A DNA stretch of 64,000 bases from Catellatospora bangladeshensis (GCF_016862575.1 NZ_BONF01000045.1:1-64000); one strand, 5' to 3'. Shown: positions 41,150-52,775, counted from the first letter of the stretch. Translations and numbers: made by a program. The notes: generated by a model not told the origin, from the letters alone.

Positions 41150-43702
41150 TCACTCGTACGAGATGGCCTCCAGCACGTTGAGCCGGGCCGCGATGCGGGC
41201 CGGGAGCACCGCCGCGGCGATGCCGGCCACGACCGCGATCGCGAGGTACTGCAGCAGGTCCAGCCACGGGATCGCGATCACGGAGGCGAACTCGATGGTG
41301 ATCAGCGCCTTGGTGAACGCGGCCCCGAGACCGACCCCGAGAGCCAGCCCGAGGGCGACGCCGAAGACGGTGATCAGCACCGACTCGACGGTCACCATCC
41401 AGACCAGCCCGCCCCGGCTGAGCCCGACCGCGCGCACCAGGCCCAGCTCGCGGGTCCGCTCCACGATGCTGAGCAGCAGCGTGTTGAGGATGCCCAGCAC
41501 CGCGATGACCAGCGCCACGATCAGCAGCCACTCGACCGCCGTCAGCAGCAGGTCGTAGGAGGCCGTGGCCTGCTCCACGTAGGACTGCCGGTCGCCGACC
41601 TGGACCCCCGGGTAGTCCTTCATGATCTTCTCGATCTGGGCCACCACCGGCGCCGCGTCCACGCCCTCGTTCAGCGACACGAAACCCTGGAACGCCAGCG
41701 GGCCGGGGAAGTCCTCGACCGCGGGCAGGCCGACCAGGATGCCCAGGATGATCGGCGTGGTCTTGTAGACCCCGACCACGGTGTAGTCGCGGGTCACCCC
41801 GCCGATCACCACCGGCGTGCGGTCACCGGCCTTGAGCTTGAGCGTTTCGGCGGTGTTGTCGTCGACCACCAGCTCCTGCGCGGCCAGGGTGCGGATCGAG
41901 CCGTCGACGGCGTCCATCGGGAACATCCGCGAGGCCTGGCCGACGTCGGTGGCGAAGATGCCGAAAGCGGACGGCTGGTTCGCCACGCTCACGTTGAGCG
42001 CGTCGAAGTGCCACGCCGCGGCCTCCTTGACGCCGGGGATGGCGCGCACCTGGTCCAGCGCCTTCGGGTTGAAGCCCTGGCGGCCGTCGGGCGCCGCGGT
42101 GACGCTCGCCTGGATCATCACCTCGACCCCGATGCTGTCGCCCATGATGTCCTCCAGGCTGGTCTTGAAGGACTGGACCACGGTCGCGGCGGTGCCGATC
42201 ACGGTGACGCCGATGATGATCGCGGCGGCGGTGACGGCGGTGCGGCGCGGGTTGCGCACCGCGTTGCGTACGCCCAGCTTCCCGGCCGAGCCGCGGCCGA
42301 TCAGCGCGCCCAGCCCGCGCACCAGCGGGCGGGCCAGCAGCGGCGACAGCAGCAGGGTGCCCACGAACAGCAGCACCGCCCCCGCCAGCAGCACCAGGAA
42401 CGCGGTGCCGCCCATGTCGGCCAGCGCGCCGGTCAGCACCAGCGCCAGGCCGGGCACGGCCAGCACCGCGCCCACGACCGACAGCGCGACCAGCGACTTG
42501 TCCGGGCGCACCACGTCGCGCATCGCGGCCACCGGCGGCACCGACGAGGCGCGTACGGCGGGCACGAACGCCGCGATCAGCGTCACCAGCACACCCAGCG
42601 CGTACGCCAGCACCACCGTGATCGGCTTGACGATGATGCCCGCGCTGGGCAGCTCGAACTCGCCGATCAGCATGTGCTCCACCCACGCGCCGAGCCCGGC
42701 GCCGATGGCCAGGCCCAGCGTGGCGCCGAGCACGCTGACCACCAGCGCCTCCAGCAGCACGGACCCGGCGACCTGGCCCCAGCTCGCGCCCAGCGCGCGC
42801 AGCAGCGCCAGCTCACGGGTGCGCTGCGCGACGATGATGTTGAACGTGTTGAAGATCAGGAACACGCCCACCACGGCCGCGAGCACCGCGAACCCGATCA
42901 GGATGTACTTGATGAAGTCGAACACGACCCCGATCTGGGCCGACTGCTCCTCGCTGCTCTCCTCGCCGGTCAGCGCCTTGAACCCGGACGGCAGCTTCTC
43001 GGCGATGCGCTGCTTGAGCACGGTGTCGCTGACGCCCTCGTCGGCGGCGAACGACGCCCCGGCGTAGCGGCCGGTCGCGCCGTAGAACGTCTCCTGCGCG
43101 TACGCCTGCTGGAACATGACCACCGACTCGCCGGCCAGGCTGTCCCGGCCGCCGGAGTAGCCGGCCACGCCGACCACCTTGAACGTGCGCGGCTCGTTGA
43201 GCACGGGCACGTACACCTTCAGCGAGTCGCCGCGCTTCACCCGGGCCAGCTCGGCCGTGTACGCGGTGACGGTGACCTCGTCGGCGGCCTGCGGCCAGCT
43301 GCCCTCCCGCAGCTCGACCAGGCCCAGCGGGTCGTCCTTGCCGTCCACGCCGAAGCCCAGCATGGCGTCGGCGCTGACCGGCTCGCCGTCGTCGGACCGG
43401 AACGGGATCACGCCCTGCGCGCTGACGTCGGGCGACACCGCCCGTACGCCGTCGACCTCGGACAGGGTGCGCAGCTGGTCGTCGGTCAGCCGGACGGGGT
43501 CCACCGCCTGCGGGTCCTTGGGCTGCACCACCACTGCGACGTTGGCGTTGATGGTGCTGAACAGCGACCCGAACCGGGCGTTGAGGGTGTCGGAGAGCAC
43601 CAGGCTGCCGGCGAGGAAGCCCACCGACAGCACGATGGCGATGAGCGCGAGCGACAGCCGCAGCTTGCGCTGCAGCAGCCCGCGCAGGCTGGCCTTGATC
43701 AT
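41150..43702 (-). CDS. ABC exporter permease, FtsX/MacB type (transporter 2)
   Basis: The 850-aa protein has the same plan as transporter 1: N-terminal segment LRLSLALIAIVLSVGFLAGS, two FtsX cores with RTRELALLRALGASWGQV and ERTRELGLVRAVGLSRG, and outer domains that differ most from transporter 1. This suggests different substrates. The ATG overlaps the ATPase stop. The two-component system upstream is likely to control it, since response-regulator and exporter pairs of this kind answer to cell-envelope antibiotics. Confidence 0.9.
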   Translation of the reverse strand: MIKASLRGLLQRKLRLSLALIAIVLSVGFLAGSLVLSDTLNARFGSLFSTINANVAVVVQPKDPQAVDPVRLTDDQLRTLSEVDGVRAVSPDVSAQGVIPFRSDDGEPVSADAMLGFGVDGKDDPLGLVELREGSWPQAADEVTVTAYTAELARVKRGDSLKVYVPVLNEPRTFKVVGVAGYSGGRDSLAGESVVMFQQAYAQETFYGATGRYAGASFAADEGVSDTVLKQRIAEKLPSGFKALTGEESSEEQSAQIGVVFDFIKYILIGFAVLAAVVGVFLIFNTFNIIVAQRTRELALLRALGASWGQVAGSVLLEALVVSVLGATLGLAIGAGLGAWVEHMLIGEFELPSAGIIVKPITVVLAYALGVLVTLIAAFVPAVRASSVPPVAAMRDVVRPDKSLVALSVVGAVLAVPGLALVLTGALADMGGTAFLVLLAGAVLLFVGTLLLSPLLARPLVRGLGALIGRGSAGKLGVRNAVRNPRRTAVTAAAIIIGVTVIGTAATVVQSFKTSLEDIMGDSIGVEVMIQASVTAAPDGRQGFNPKALDQVRAIPGVKEAAAWHFDALNVSVANQPSAFGIFATDVGQASRMFPMDAVDGSIRTLAAQELVVDDNTAETLKLKAGDRTPVVIGGVTRDYTVVGVYKTTPIILGILVGLPAVEDFPGPLAFQGFVSLNEGVDAAPVVAQIEKIMKDYPGVQVGDRQSYVEQATASYDLLLTAVEWLLIVALVIAVLGILNTLLLSIVERTRELGLVRAVGLSRGGLVWMVTVESVLITVFGVALGLALGVGLGAAFTKALITIEFASVIAIPWLDLLQYLAIAVVAGIAAAVLPARIAARLNVLEAISYE

Positions 43703-44484
43703 TCGGCGGCCCCCGCGACCGGGGCGGCGTCCAGGCGCTTGATCCGGTCCAGCACCGCGTCCGCCGTGGGGGCGGTCAGCTCGTCGACGATCTGCCCGTC
43801 GGCCAGGAAGATGACCCGGTCGGCGTGGCTGGCGGCGTTGGCGTCGTGGGTGACCATGACGATGGTCTGGCCGTGCTCGGTGACGCTGCGGCGCAGGAAG
43901 TTCAGGATCTCCGCGCCGGAGCGGCTGTCCAGGTTGCCGGTCGGCTCGTCGGCGAAGATCACCTCGGGGCGGGACACCAGCGCGCGGGCGCAGGCGACAC
44001 GCTGCTGCTGGCCGCCGGAGAGCTGGCTGGGGCGGTGGGTCAGCCGGTCGGCGAGCCCGACCGTGGTGATGACCGTCCGGTACCACTCCGGGTCCGGTTT
44101 GCGCCCGGCGATGGCCAGCGGCAGCAGGATGTTCTCCTCGGCGGTCAGCGTCGGCAGCAGGTTGAACTGCTGGAAGATGAAGCCGACCTTCTCCCGGCGC
44201 AGCCGGGTGAGCCCGCCGTCGTCCAGGCCGGTCAGCGCCGTGTCGCCGACGGAGATCTGGCCCCGGGTGGCCGTGTCCAGCCCGGCCAGGCAGTGCATGA
44301 GGGTGGACTTGCCGCTGCCGGAGGGGCCCATGATGGCGGTGAAGCGGCCGCGTTCGAGCTCGACGTTCACGCCGCGCAGCGCGATCACCTGTGCCTCGCC
44401 CGAGCCGTACACCTTCCAGAGATCGGCGGCGCGGGCGGCGGCGCCGGCGCCCGCGGCGGGCGCGTCGGAAACCTGAGAAGTCAT
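43699..44484 (-). CDS. ABC exporter ATPase, MacB/LolD type (transporter 2)
   Basis: The 261-aa ATPase has Walker A MGPSGSGKST, Q-loop FIFQQFNLLPTL, signature LSGGQQQRVACARAL and Walker B VIFADEPTGNLD. The sequence from KVYGSGEAQVIALRGVNVEL onward is about four-fifths identical by eye to transporter 1's ATPase, including the first variable region. Its ATG lies 75 nt beyond the response-regulator gene end, so readthrough or a separate promoter is possible. Confidence 0.92.
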   Translation of the reverse strand: MTSQVSDAPAAGAGAAARAADLWKVYGSGEAQVIALRGVNVELERGRFTAIMGPSGSGKSTLMHCLAGLDTATRGQISVGDTALTGLDDGGLTRLRREKVGFIFQQFNLLPTLTAEENILLPLAIAGRKPDPEWYRTVITTVGLADRLTHRPSQLSGGQQQRVACARALVSRPEVIFADEPTGNLDSRSGAEILNFLRRSVTEHGQTIVMVTHDANAASHADRVIFLADGQIVDELTAPTADAVLDRIKRLDAAPVAGAAE

Positions 44485-44558
44485 GCCCCACAGGCTGTCA
44501 GCGCGTGTCCAGCCCTCCCTCAGACCCTGGGACGGTCTTGCCCGCGCCGCTCTCCTCC

Positions 44559-45230
44559 TCAGGTAGGAGAGCCGGGTCGTACCAGGCCCGTCTCGTACGC
44601 CAGCACCACCGCCTGCACCCGGTCGCGCAGGCCCAGCTTGGTCAGCACGTGCCCGACGTGCGTCTTGACCGTGGTCTCGCTCACCGTCAGCGCCCGCGCG
44701 ATCTCCGCATTGGACAGGCCCCGGGCCACGTGCACCAGCACCTCGCGCTCGCGCTCGGTCAGCGTGCTCAGCGAGTGCGGCACCGTCGCCTCCGGGTCGG
44801 GCAGCAGCCCGGCGAAGCGGTCCAGCAGCCTTCGCAGGATGCGCGGCGCGACCACGGCCTCGCCCGCGGCCACCGTGCGGATCGCCGCCACCAGCTCGTC
44901 GGCGGGCACGTCCTTGGCCAGGAAGCCGCTGGCCCCGGCGCGCAGCGCGCCCACCACGTAGTCGTCCAGGTCGAACGTGGTCAGGATGAGCACCCGCACG
45001 GGTAGCTTCGCCACGGTGATGTCGCGGGTCGCGGCCACCCCGTCGCGGCGCGGCATGCGCACGTCCATCAGCACCACGTCGGGCAGCAGGCGCCGGGCCA
45101 GGTCCACCGCCTCCGCGCCGTCGGCCGCCTCGCCCACGATGTCCAGGTCGGGCTCGGCGCCGAGCACCATGCGGAACCCGCTGCGCAGCAGGGGCTGGTC
45201 GTCGGCGAGCAGCACCCGGATCGGCTTCAA
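44559..45230 (-). CDS. NarL/FixJ-family response regulator
   Basis: The 223-aa regulator has a receiver domain (ADDQPLLRSG at about 9-18, phosphoacceptor Asp in VVLMDVRMP at about 54, Lys in FLAKDVPADE near 105) and a LuxR-type HTH (LTEREREVLVHVARGLSNAE, SETTVKTHVGHVLTKLGL). It pairs with the histidine kinase just upstream (3 nt gap). The probable target is the adjacent exporter operon. Confidence 0.92.
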   Translation of the reverse strand: MKPIRVLLADDQPLLRSGFRMVLGAEPDLDIVGEAADGAEAVDLARRLLPDVVLMDVRMPRRDGVAATRDITVAKLPVRVLILTTFDLDDYVVGALRAGASGFLAKDVPADELVAAIRTVAAGEAVVAPRILRRLLDRFAGLLPDPEATVPHSLSTLTEREREVLVHVARGLSNAEIARALTVSETTVKTHVGHVLTKLGLRDRVQAVVLAYETGLVRPGSPT

Positions 45231-45233
45231 CGT

Positions 45234-46526
45234 TCAGACCTCCGCCTGCGTCTCGGCGACCACCCCGGCGTGGCCTGCCTGCTCCATGGGGATCCGCGCG
45301 TGCACCCGGAAACCGCCGCCCGGACGGGGGCCGGTGCGCAGCGTGCCGCCGTACACGGCGACGCGCTCGCGCATGCCGAGCAGGCCGTGGCCGCTGGTGC
45401 CCGGCGTGACCCCGTCTGCGGTGAGGGTACGCGTGTGCGGTCCGCGCCCGGTGTCGAACACCTCGATGGTCAGCTCCCGCCCGTCGGCGCTCAGCCGCAC
45501 CTCGGCGCGCGCCGGCCCGGCGTGCTTGAGCGAGTTGGTGAGCGCCTCCTGCACGATCCGGTACGCCGTCAGCGCCACCCCCGGATCCACCACGTCCACC
45601 TCCCCGTCCACCCGCAGCGAGGTGGACAGCCCCGCCTCGCAGACCTGGTCCACCAGCGTGCGCAGACCGGACAGGCCCGGGGTGGGGCTCAGCCCGTCCG
45701 CGTCGTCGGCCTGCGCGCTCTCCGAGCGCAGCACGAACAGCAGCCGCCGCAGCTCGCGCAGCGTGGTGCGGCTGGTCTGCTCGATGGTGGCCAGCGCCTC
45801 GTCGGCGGCGGCCGGGTCGCGGTGCAGCATGCGGCGCGCGCCGGTGGACATCACGCCGATCACGCTGACGTGGTGGGCGACCACGTCGTGCAGCTCGCGG
45901 GCGATGCGGCGGCGCTCCTCGGCCACCGCCTGCTCGGCGTGCGCCTGCTGGTTGGCCTCGGCCGCGAGCGCCCGCTCGGCCAGCGCGGCGGACGCCTCCC
46001 GGCGCGCCCGCACGGTGCGGCCGGCCAGGAACGTGATCACCATCACCGCGAGGTTGACGATGATCCCGGCCGACAGGGAGATGAGCTGGCGGCCGTCGGC
46101 GTCGCGCATCAGGCCGTGCTGGAACGCCCATACCCAGATCAGGTCGTTGACCAGCCACAGCACGGCGGTGCCGAGCACCGCGCGCCACCACGGCTCGTAC
46201 GCCGCCACCGTGTACGCCAGCACCCACAGCGCCACGCCCTGCCCGCCCAGCAGCGCGTCCGGCCACACCGTGCCGACGGCGGTGAGGAACGCCGTCAGCC
46301 CGATGGCGAACCACAGGTGGGTGCGGCGCAGCACGATCGGCGCCAGGCTGACCGCGCTCCACAGGAACGTGACCAGCGTCGTCTGCATCAGCCAGGACGG
46401 CTGGGCGTACGCCAGCAGCACCTGCACCACGAACAGCCCCGCCGCCAGCGCCGCGTCGGCGCGCAGCGGCGTCCACCAGGTGGGCTTCCACCAGCGGAAA
46501 CGCGACGGCGCGGGGGTCAGGGGCAC
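45234..46526 (-). CDS. Sensor histidine kinase, HisKA_3 type
   Basis: The 430-aa kinase has about five to six membrane segments in residues 20-160, which leave almost no outer sensor domain, then the HisKA_3 helix with RRRIARELHDVVAHHVSVIG (phosphoacceptor His in ELHD, about 211) and an ATP-binding end with GHGLLGMRERVAVYGG. The membrane part suggests sensing of envelope stress in the bilayer. GTG 46526 follows TAGCCT by 6 nt, a leaderless start. The kinase and response regulator are co-transcribed. Confidence 0.92.
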   Translation of the reverse strand: MPLTPAPSRFRWWKPTWWTPLRADAALAAGLFVVQVLLAYAQPSWLMQTTLVTFLWSAVSLAPIVLRRTHLWFAIGLTAFLTAVGTVWPDALLGGQGVALWVLAYTVAAYEPWWRAVLGTAVLWLVNDLIWVWAFQHGLMRDADGRQLISLSAGIIVNLAVMVITFLAGRTVRARREASAALAERALAAEANQQAHAEQAVAEERRRIARELHDVVAHHVSVIGVMSTGARRMLHRDPAAADEALATIEQTSRTTLRELRRLLFVLRSESAQADDADGLSPTPGLSGLRTLVDQVCEAGLSTSLRVDGEVDVVDPGVALTAYRIVQEALTNSLKHAGPARAEVRLSADGRELTIEVFDTGRGPHTRTLTADGVTPGTSGHGLLGMRERVAVYGGTLRTGPRPGGGFRVHARIPMEQAGHAGVVAETQAEV

Positions 46527-46538
46527 GCGGCGAGGCTA
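46527..46538 (-). promoter_or_regulatory. -10 hexamer placing a leaderless start at 46526
   Basis: TAGCCT (46538-46533, minus strand), 6 nt, then GTG, in a 22-nt gap after the RecB-like gene. Confidence 0.5.
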
Positions 46539-46548
46539 CCGGATCGGG

Positions 46549-47487
46549 TCACCCCTCCGGCTGGGCCGCCAGCAGCCGGGCCTGCCTGCTGTCCACCGTC
46601 TGCGCGGTGACCTGCACCGGGAACGGCGGCAGCGTGCCACCGAACTCGGGGCAGCGCTGCTGGTGGCTGCACCAGCCGCAGAGCTTGCTCGGCTTGGGCC
46701 GGAAGTCCTGCGTCTCGATCGCGTTCTCGATCGCCCGCCACAGCGCGAACAGCGTCTTCTCGAAACGCGTCAGCTCCTCGGCGTCGGGCGTGTAGTCGCA
46801 GATCTCGGCGTCCTTGAGGTAGAGCAGCCGGAGCACCCGCGGCACCACGCCCCGGGTGCGCCACAGGACCAGGGCGTAGAACTTCAGCTGGAACAGCGCC
46901 CGCGCCTCGAACGCCTCCCGCGGCGCCCCGCCGGTCTTGTAGTCGACCACCCGCAGGTCGCCGCCCGGCGACACGTCCAGCCGGTCGATGTAGCCGCGGA
47001 TCAGCAGCTGCTCGCCCCCCTCGGCGCCCAGCACCGCCTCGATCAGCTGCTCGCGCTCGGCGGGCTCCAGCCGGCGCGGGTCCTCGACCGCGAAGTAGCC
47101 GCCGAGCAGATCCTGCGCGGAGCTGAGGAACTGCTCGCGGGTCATCGCGCCCTCGGCCTCGAAGATCGTGCCGAACTCGGGCTGCTCCTCGACCAGCCGG
47201 TCCCACTGCGGCTCGACCATCTCCTCCGCCAGCGGACGGGTGCGGGCCGTGGCCGGGGAGTCGAACAGCTTCTCCAGCACGGCGTGCACCAGGGTGCCGC
47301 GTACCTGCTCGGCGGTGGGCTGCTCCGGAATGCGGTCGATGCTGCGGAAACGGTAGAGCAGGGGACAGGTCTTGAAGTCCGCCGCCCGCGAGGGCGACAG
47401 CGAGGGGAGGGGGCGAACGCCGTCCGCGCCGGGCGCGGCCGCGGCGCTCGGTGACGAAACGTGTTCGGTGGGCACCTGCTCTGTCAT
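46549..47487 (-). CDS. RecB-family (Cas4-like) PD-(D/E)XK exonuclease
   Basis: The 312-aa nuclease has LSPSRAADFKTCPLLYRFR near its start with the first iron-sulfur Cys, GTLVHAVLE, the catalytic core DLRVVDYKTGGAP (Asp and Lys of the nuclease motif, about 168-180) and the C-terminal cysteine cluster KLCGWCSHQQRC. These match RecB/Cas4-type nucleases with a [4Fe-4S] cluster. ATG 47487 fits a leaderless start 7 nt after TACTGT. An orthologue (Rv2119) lies in the mycobacterial trmI region, so the neighbourhood is conserved. The biological role is unknown. Confidence 0.88.
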   Translation of the reverse strand: MTEQVPTEHVSSPSAAAAPGADGVRPLPSLSPSRAADFKTCPLLYRFRSIDRIPEQPTAEQVRGTLVHAVLEKLFDSPATARTRPLAEEMVEPQWDRLVEEQPEFGTIFEAEGAMTREQFLSSAQDLLGGYFAVEDPRRLEPAEREQLIEAVLGAEGGEQLLIRGYIDRLDVSPGGDLRVVDYKTGGAPREAFEARALFQLKFYALVLWRTRGVVPRVLRLLYLKDAEICDYTPDAEELTRFEKTLFALWRAIENAIETQDFRPKPSKLCGWCSHQQRCPEFGGTLPPFPVQVTAQTVDSRQARLLAAQPEG

Positions 47488-47551
47488 GACCCACACAGTA
47501 GGGGAGCCGTACGACTCGGTACGCGTGCCGCTCGGCCGTAGCATGGTCACG
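47488..47551. promoter_or_regulatory. Divergent promoter region with two -10 hexamers
   Basis: Minus strand: TACTGT (47500-47495), 7 nt, ATG of the nuclease. Plus strand: TAGCAT (47539-47544), 7 nt, ATG 47552, which would start a 5-codon ORF (MERTL) whose stop overlaps the M50 protease start as GTGA. That ORF includes the GGAGAGG ribosome site, so it may be incidental. Confidence 0.45.
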
Positions 47552-47565
47552 ATGGAGAGGACGCT

Positions 47566-49699
<2,134 letters not shown>

Positions 49700-49707
49700 G
49701 AGACGCC

Positions 49708-50268
49708 GTGAACGTGCCCCCGGCCGTGTTCCCCGACTGGTCGCCGTACCCGGACCTCGACTCGGCGGCGCGGGCCTACCTGCGCGATCCCGAGGTCGCC
49801 CTGGACGCCCTGGAGGGCGTGCTGCGCGGCACCCAGGTGCTCGGGTTCACGCTGGAGCGCTTCGTCAACGAGTACAACGGCGTGTGGCAGGAGGTCGTCG
49901 TCTGCGACGGCTCCCGGCTGCTGCTGTGGCACGGCGAGGACGTTCCGCCCGGGGAGGGCCCGGCGGGCTCGATGATCTCGTCGTTGCGGGTGGTGCCGCT
50001 CTCGGTGATCACGGAGGTCGGCTGCCGCCGCCGCCTGAGCCGCACCCCCGCCAACCACCTGCGGGTCGACAGCGTCGACGTCTACCTGCTGCTCAGCTCG
50101 CTGGACGAGTCGAACAACGGCCACCCCCTGGACGACCCGCACCACGTGGTCCGCCAGGACGCCCTGCGCTTCGGCAAGACCCTGGAGGACGGCGGCACCG
50201 GCCAGATCGCCAGGCTGGAGGAGTTCGCCCAGCTCGTCGCCTCCCTGGCCGGCCGCCCCATGCTCTGA
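49708..50268 (+). CDS. Conserved hypothetical protein next to trmI (DUF5998-like)
   Basis: The 186-aa soluble protein has no catalytic motif. It reads as alternating strands and helices, with GVWQEVVVCDGSRLLLWHGE near 65-85, SLRVVPLSVITEVGCRRRLS near 100 and a helix-rich end. Its place between trmI and the ferredoxin/mpa genes is typical of an actinobacterial protein thought to be DUF5998; this name is from memory of the neighbourhood and not confirmed. GTG 49708 is 8 nt after the trmI stop, so they are co-translated. The function is unknown. Confidence 0.7.
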   Translation: MNVPPAVFPDWSPYPDLDSAARAYLRDPEVALDALEGVLRGTQVLGFTLERFVNEYNGVWQEVVVCDGSRLLLWHGEDVPPGEGPAGSMISSLRVVPLSVITEVGCRRRLSRTPANHLRVDSVDVYLLLSSLDESNNGHPLDDPHHVVRQDALRFGKTLEDGGTGQIARLEEFAQLVASLAGRPML

Positions 50269-50330
50269 CGCCCGCGCTCTGGGGCCGGTCCGCCCGGTCG
50301 GGGCCCCAGCTCCGCGACGCCTGCCCCGCC

Positions 50331-50395
50331 ATGATCGCGGTTTCGTGTCAAGATCTGCGGCCCTACCGCACCTTGTGACACGAAACCCCGATCAT
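50331..50395. repeat. Family-3 palindrome, copy 3b
   Basis: ATGATCGCGGTTTCGTGTCA (50331-50350) pairs with TGACACGAAACCCCGATCAT (50376-50395), one mismatch. It shares TCGTGTCA, GATCTGCG and the ATGATCG ends with the copy at 11945. Confidence 0.8.
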
Positions 50396-50416
50396 CGCGG
50401 TCCCAACGGCCAAGAT

Positions 50417-50496
50417 CGCGTCGATCTTGCACTCGGCGGGGGTGTTCTGTCCCGGTTTGGGCGTGTCGTCCCCACAGTTCATGCAAGATCGCCGCG
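50417..50496. repeat. 15-nt inverted repeat near the ferredoxin gene
   Basis: CGCGTCGATCTTGCA (50417-50431) pairs with TGCAAGATCGCCGCG (50482-50496), one mismatch, 50-nt loop. With copy 3b it fills the 250-nt gap between convergent genes. Confidence 0.55.
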
Positions 50497-50516
50497 GGAG
50501 GGGGCGGGCGGGAAGG

Positions 50517-50801
50517 TCAGCGGAGGGCGGTGCGTTCTTCCTCGGACAGGGGTTCTCCGTCGTGGGTGCGCTGGATGTGGATGCACTCGCCGGGGCATTC
50601 CTGGGCGGCGTCGATGACCTCTAGTCGGAGGTGGGGCGGGATCTCGACGGTCGCACCCGGGGTCATCAGCAGTTCGCCGGAGTCGTCCTTGACGTAGGCG
50701 AGGCCGTCTACGTCGAACTCGAACACCTCGGGGGCGTACTGCACGCACAGGCCGTCGCCCGTGCAGAGGTCCTGATCTACTCGCACCCTGAGCTCACTCA
50801 C
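50517..50801 (-). CDS. Ferredoxin of the actinobacterial P450 type
   Basis: The 94-aa ferredoxin has cysteines CTGDGLC at about 13-19 and CPGEC near 69-73, the arrangement for one [3Fe-4S] or [4Fe-4S] cluster, with APEVFEFDVDGLAYV typical of this group. It can donate electrons to P450s or other oxidases; the only P450 in the window is 15 kb away. GTG 50801 lies 7 nt after TAGGGT, a leaderless start. It is divergent from mpa, an arrangement also seen in other actinobacteria. Confidence 0.9.
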   Translation of the reverse strand: MSELRVRVDQDLCTGDGLCVQYAPEVFEFDVDGLAYVKDDSGELLMTPGATVEIPPHLRLEVIDAAQECPGECIHIQRTHDGEPLSEEERTALR

Positions 50802-50814
50802 GGACTCGACCCTA
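50802..50814 (-). promoter_or_regulatory. -10 hexamer placing a leaderless start at 50801
   Basis: TAGGGT (50814-50809, minus strand), 7 nt, then GTG. Confidence 0.45.
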
Positions 50815-50899
50815 GCGCCCCGGCGCGCGTGAATGCGGGGGAGGTCGGCCGCACGGCCAGATTCTCGATCCAGTTCTTGGGTACGGGGGTGTCGGGAGG

Positions 50900-50942
50900 G
50901 TTCAACTGAGGCGATCAGCCGCTAGTGTTAGGAGCACCCTAA
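50900..50942 (+). promoter_or_regulatory. Probable mpa promoter with small dyad
   Basis: TAGTGT (50923-50928) forms a -10; a weak -35 (GTTCAA, 50900-50905) is 17 nt upstream. TTAGG/CCTAA (50928-50942) lies at the likely transcription start. The mpa ribosome site GGGGAGG follows about 45 nt later. Confidence 0.5.
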
Positions 50943-50996
50943 ACGTCGGCCGAACGAGGTAGGACCGACGGGAGGACACCCCCGGGGAGGTGGGAC

Positions 50997-52763
50997 GTGG
51001 CAAAGAGCGACGACGCGGATGCGCGCGCCGCGCGGTGGGAGAAGGAAGCCAACGATCTCTCCACTCAGGTCGCGTTCCTGCAAGAGGAGCTCGCCCTGTT
51101 GCGGCGCAAGTTGAGCGAGAGCCCGCGGCACGTACGGCAGCTTGAGGAGCGGCTCGCCGCCACTCAGGCCCAGCTGTCGCGGCTCACGGAGAACAACGAG
51201 CGGCTGGTGGCCACGCTGAAGGAGGCGCGCGCCCAGATCGTGACGCTCAAGGAGGAGATCGACCGGCTGGCGCAACCGCCCAGCGGGTACGGCGTCTTCC
51301 TGGCGCGGCATGAAGACGGCACGGTGGACGTCTTCACGGGTGGACGGAAGCTGCGGGTGGCGGTGTCGCCGTCGCTGGACGTCGACGCGCTGCAGCGTGG
51401 GCAGGAGGTCCTGCTCAACGACGCCCTCAACATCGTCGACGCGCTCGGCTTCGAGCGGGCCGGCGAGGTGGTCCTGCTCAAGGAGATCCTCGACGGCGGG
51501 GACCGCGCACTCGTGGTCTCGCACGCCGACGAGGAGCGGATCGTGTTCCTGGCGGAGGGCCTGATCGGCGGGACGCTGCGTTCCGGCGACTCCCTCATGA
51601 TCGAGCCGCGCTCCGCGTACGCCTACGAGCGCATCCCCAAGAGCGAGGTCGAGGAGCTGGTCCTCGAAGAGGTGCCGGACGTCGACTACCACGACATCGG
51701 TGGCCTGGTGCACCAGATCGAGCAGATCCGCGACGCGGTGGAGCTGCCCTTCCTGCACGCGGACCTGTTCCGCGAGCACCACCTGCGCCCGCCGAAGGGC
51801 GTGCTGCTCTACGGTCCTCCCGGCTGCGGCAAGACGCTCATCGCCAAGGCGGTGGCGAACTCGCTGGCCAAGAAGATCGCCGAGCAGCGCGGCGAGGAGA
51901 AGAAGACCAGCTACTTCCTGAACATCAAGGGTCCGGAGCTGCTCAACAAGTACGTCGGCGAGACGGAGCGGCACATCCGGCTGATCTTCCAGCGGGCCCG
52001 TGAGAAGGCCTCGGAAGGCACCCCGGTGATCGTGTTCTTCGACGAGATGGACTCGATCTTCCGGACCCGCGGCTCGGGTGTCTCCTCGGACGTGGAGAAC
52101 ACCATCGTTCCCCAGCTCCTCAGCGAGATCGACGGTGTGGAGGGCCTGGAGAACGTCATCATCATCGGCGCCTCGAACCGCGAGGACATGATCGACCCGG
52201 CCATCCTGCGCCCGGGGCGGCTCGACGTCAAGATCAAGATCGAGCGCCCGGACGCCGAGGCGGCCAAGGACATCTTCAGCAAGTACATCCTGCCGACCCT
52301 GCCGCTGTCCCCGGACGACCTGGCAGAGCACGGCGGCTCCACCGACGCGTGCGTGCACGCGATGATCAATTCGGTGGTGCTCCGGATGTACTCGGAGACC
52401 GAGGAGAACCGCTTCCTCGAGGTCACCTACGCCAACGGTGACAAGGAGGTCCTGTACTTCAAGGACTTCAACTCCGGCGCCATGATCCAGAACATCGTGG
52501 ACCGCGGCAAGAAGATGGCGATCAAGGAGTTCCTGTCCTCGGGCAAGAAGGGCCTGCGCCTGCAGCACCTGCTGGACGCCTGCCTGGACGAGTTCCGCGA
52601 GAACGAGGACCTGCCGAACACCACGAACCCGGACGACTGGGCACGGATCTCCGGCAAGAAGGGCGAGCGGATCGTCTACATCCGCACGCTCGTCTCCGGC
52701 GGCAAGGGCACCGAGTCGGGCCGGTCCATCGAGACGGCCAGCAACACCGGCCAGTACCTGTAA
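50997..52763 (+). CDS. mpa: Proteasomal AAA ATPase (Mpa/ARC)
   Basis: The 588-aa ATPase unfolds Pup-tagged proteins for the 20S proteasome. An N-terminal coiled coil (about 15-85) binds Pup, an OB-type domain follows, then the AAA core with Walker [18 protein letters not shown] (about 270-286) and Walker [13 protein letters not shown] (about 344-355), and the Arg-finger region [11 protein letters not shown]. The last residues GQYL are the C-terminal docking tail of Mpa. GTG 50997 follows GGGGAGG. The usual neighbours dop, pup and prcBA are not found in the window. Confidence 0.96.
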   Translation: MAKSDDADARAARWEKEANDLSTQVAFLQEELALLRRKLSESPRHVRQLEERLAATQAQLSRLTENNERLVATLKEARAQIVTLKEEIDRLAQPPSGYGVFLARHEDGTVDVFTGGRKLRVAVSPSLDVDALQRGQEVLLNDALNIVDALGFERAGEVVLLKEILDGGDRALVVSHADEERIVFLAEGLIGGTLRSGDSLMIEPRSAYAYERIPKSEVEELVLEEVPDVDYHDIGGLVHQIEQIRDAVELPFLHADLFREHHLRPPKGVLLYGPPGCGKTLIAKAVANSLAKKIAEQRGEEKKTSYFLNIKGPELLNKYVGETERHIRLIFQRAREKASEGTPVIVFFDEMDSIFRTRGSGVSSDVENTIVPQLLSEIDGVEGLENVIIIGASNREDMIDPAILRPGRLDVKIKIERPDAEAAKDIFSKYILPTLPLSPDDLAEHGGSTDACVHAMINSVVLRMYSETEENRFLEVTYANGDKEVLYFKDFNSGAMIQNIVDRGKKMAIKEFLSSGKKGLRLQHLLDACLDEFRENEDLPNTTNPDDWARISGKKGERIVYIRTLVSGGKGTESGRSIETASNTGQYL

Positions 52764-52775
52764 CACGAGCACGCG

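Noticed and set aside
42008-44476. Long plus-strand frame opposite transporter 2
   Set aside because: Same reason: the minus strand has Walker and FtsX motifs, while this frame is low-complexity Gln/His/Arg.
46549-47487. cas4 gene of a CRISPR system
   Set aside because: It has the Cas4-like iron-sulfur nuclease fold, but the gene neighbourhood (M50 protease, trmI, mpa) is the conserved actinobacterial one and no other cas gene is present.
50928-52772. 614-codon minus-strand frame opposite mpa
   Set aside because: Shadow of the mpa gene, whose AAA motifs and C-terminal QYL are unambiguous.
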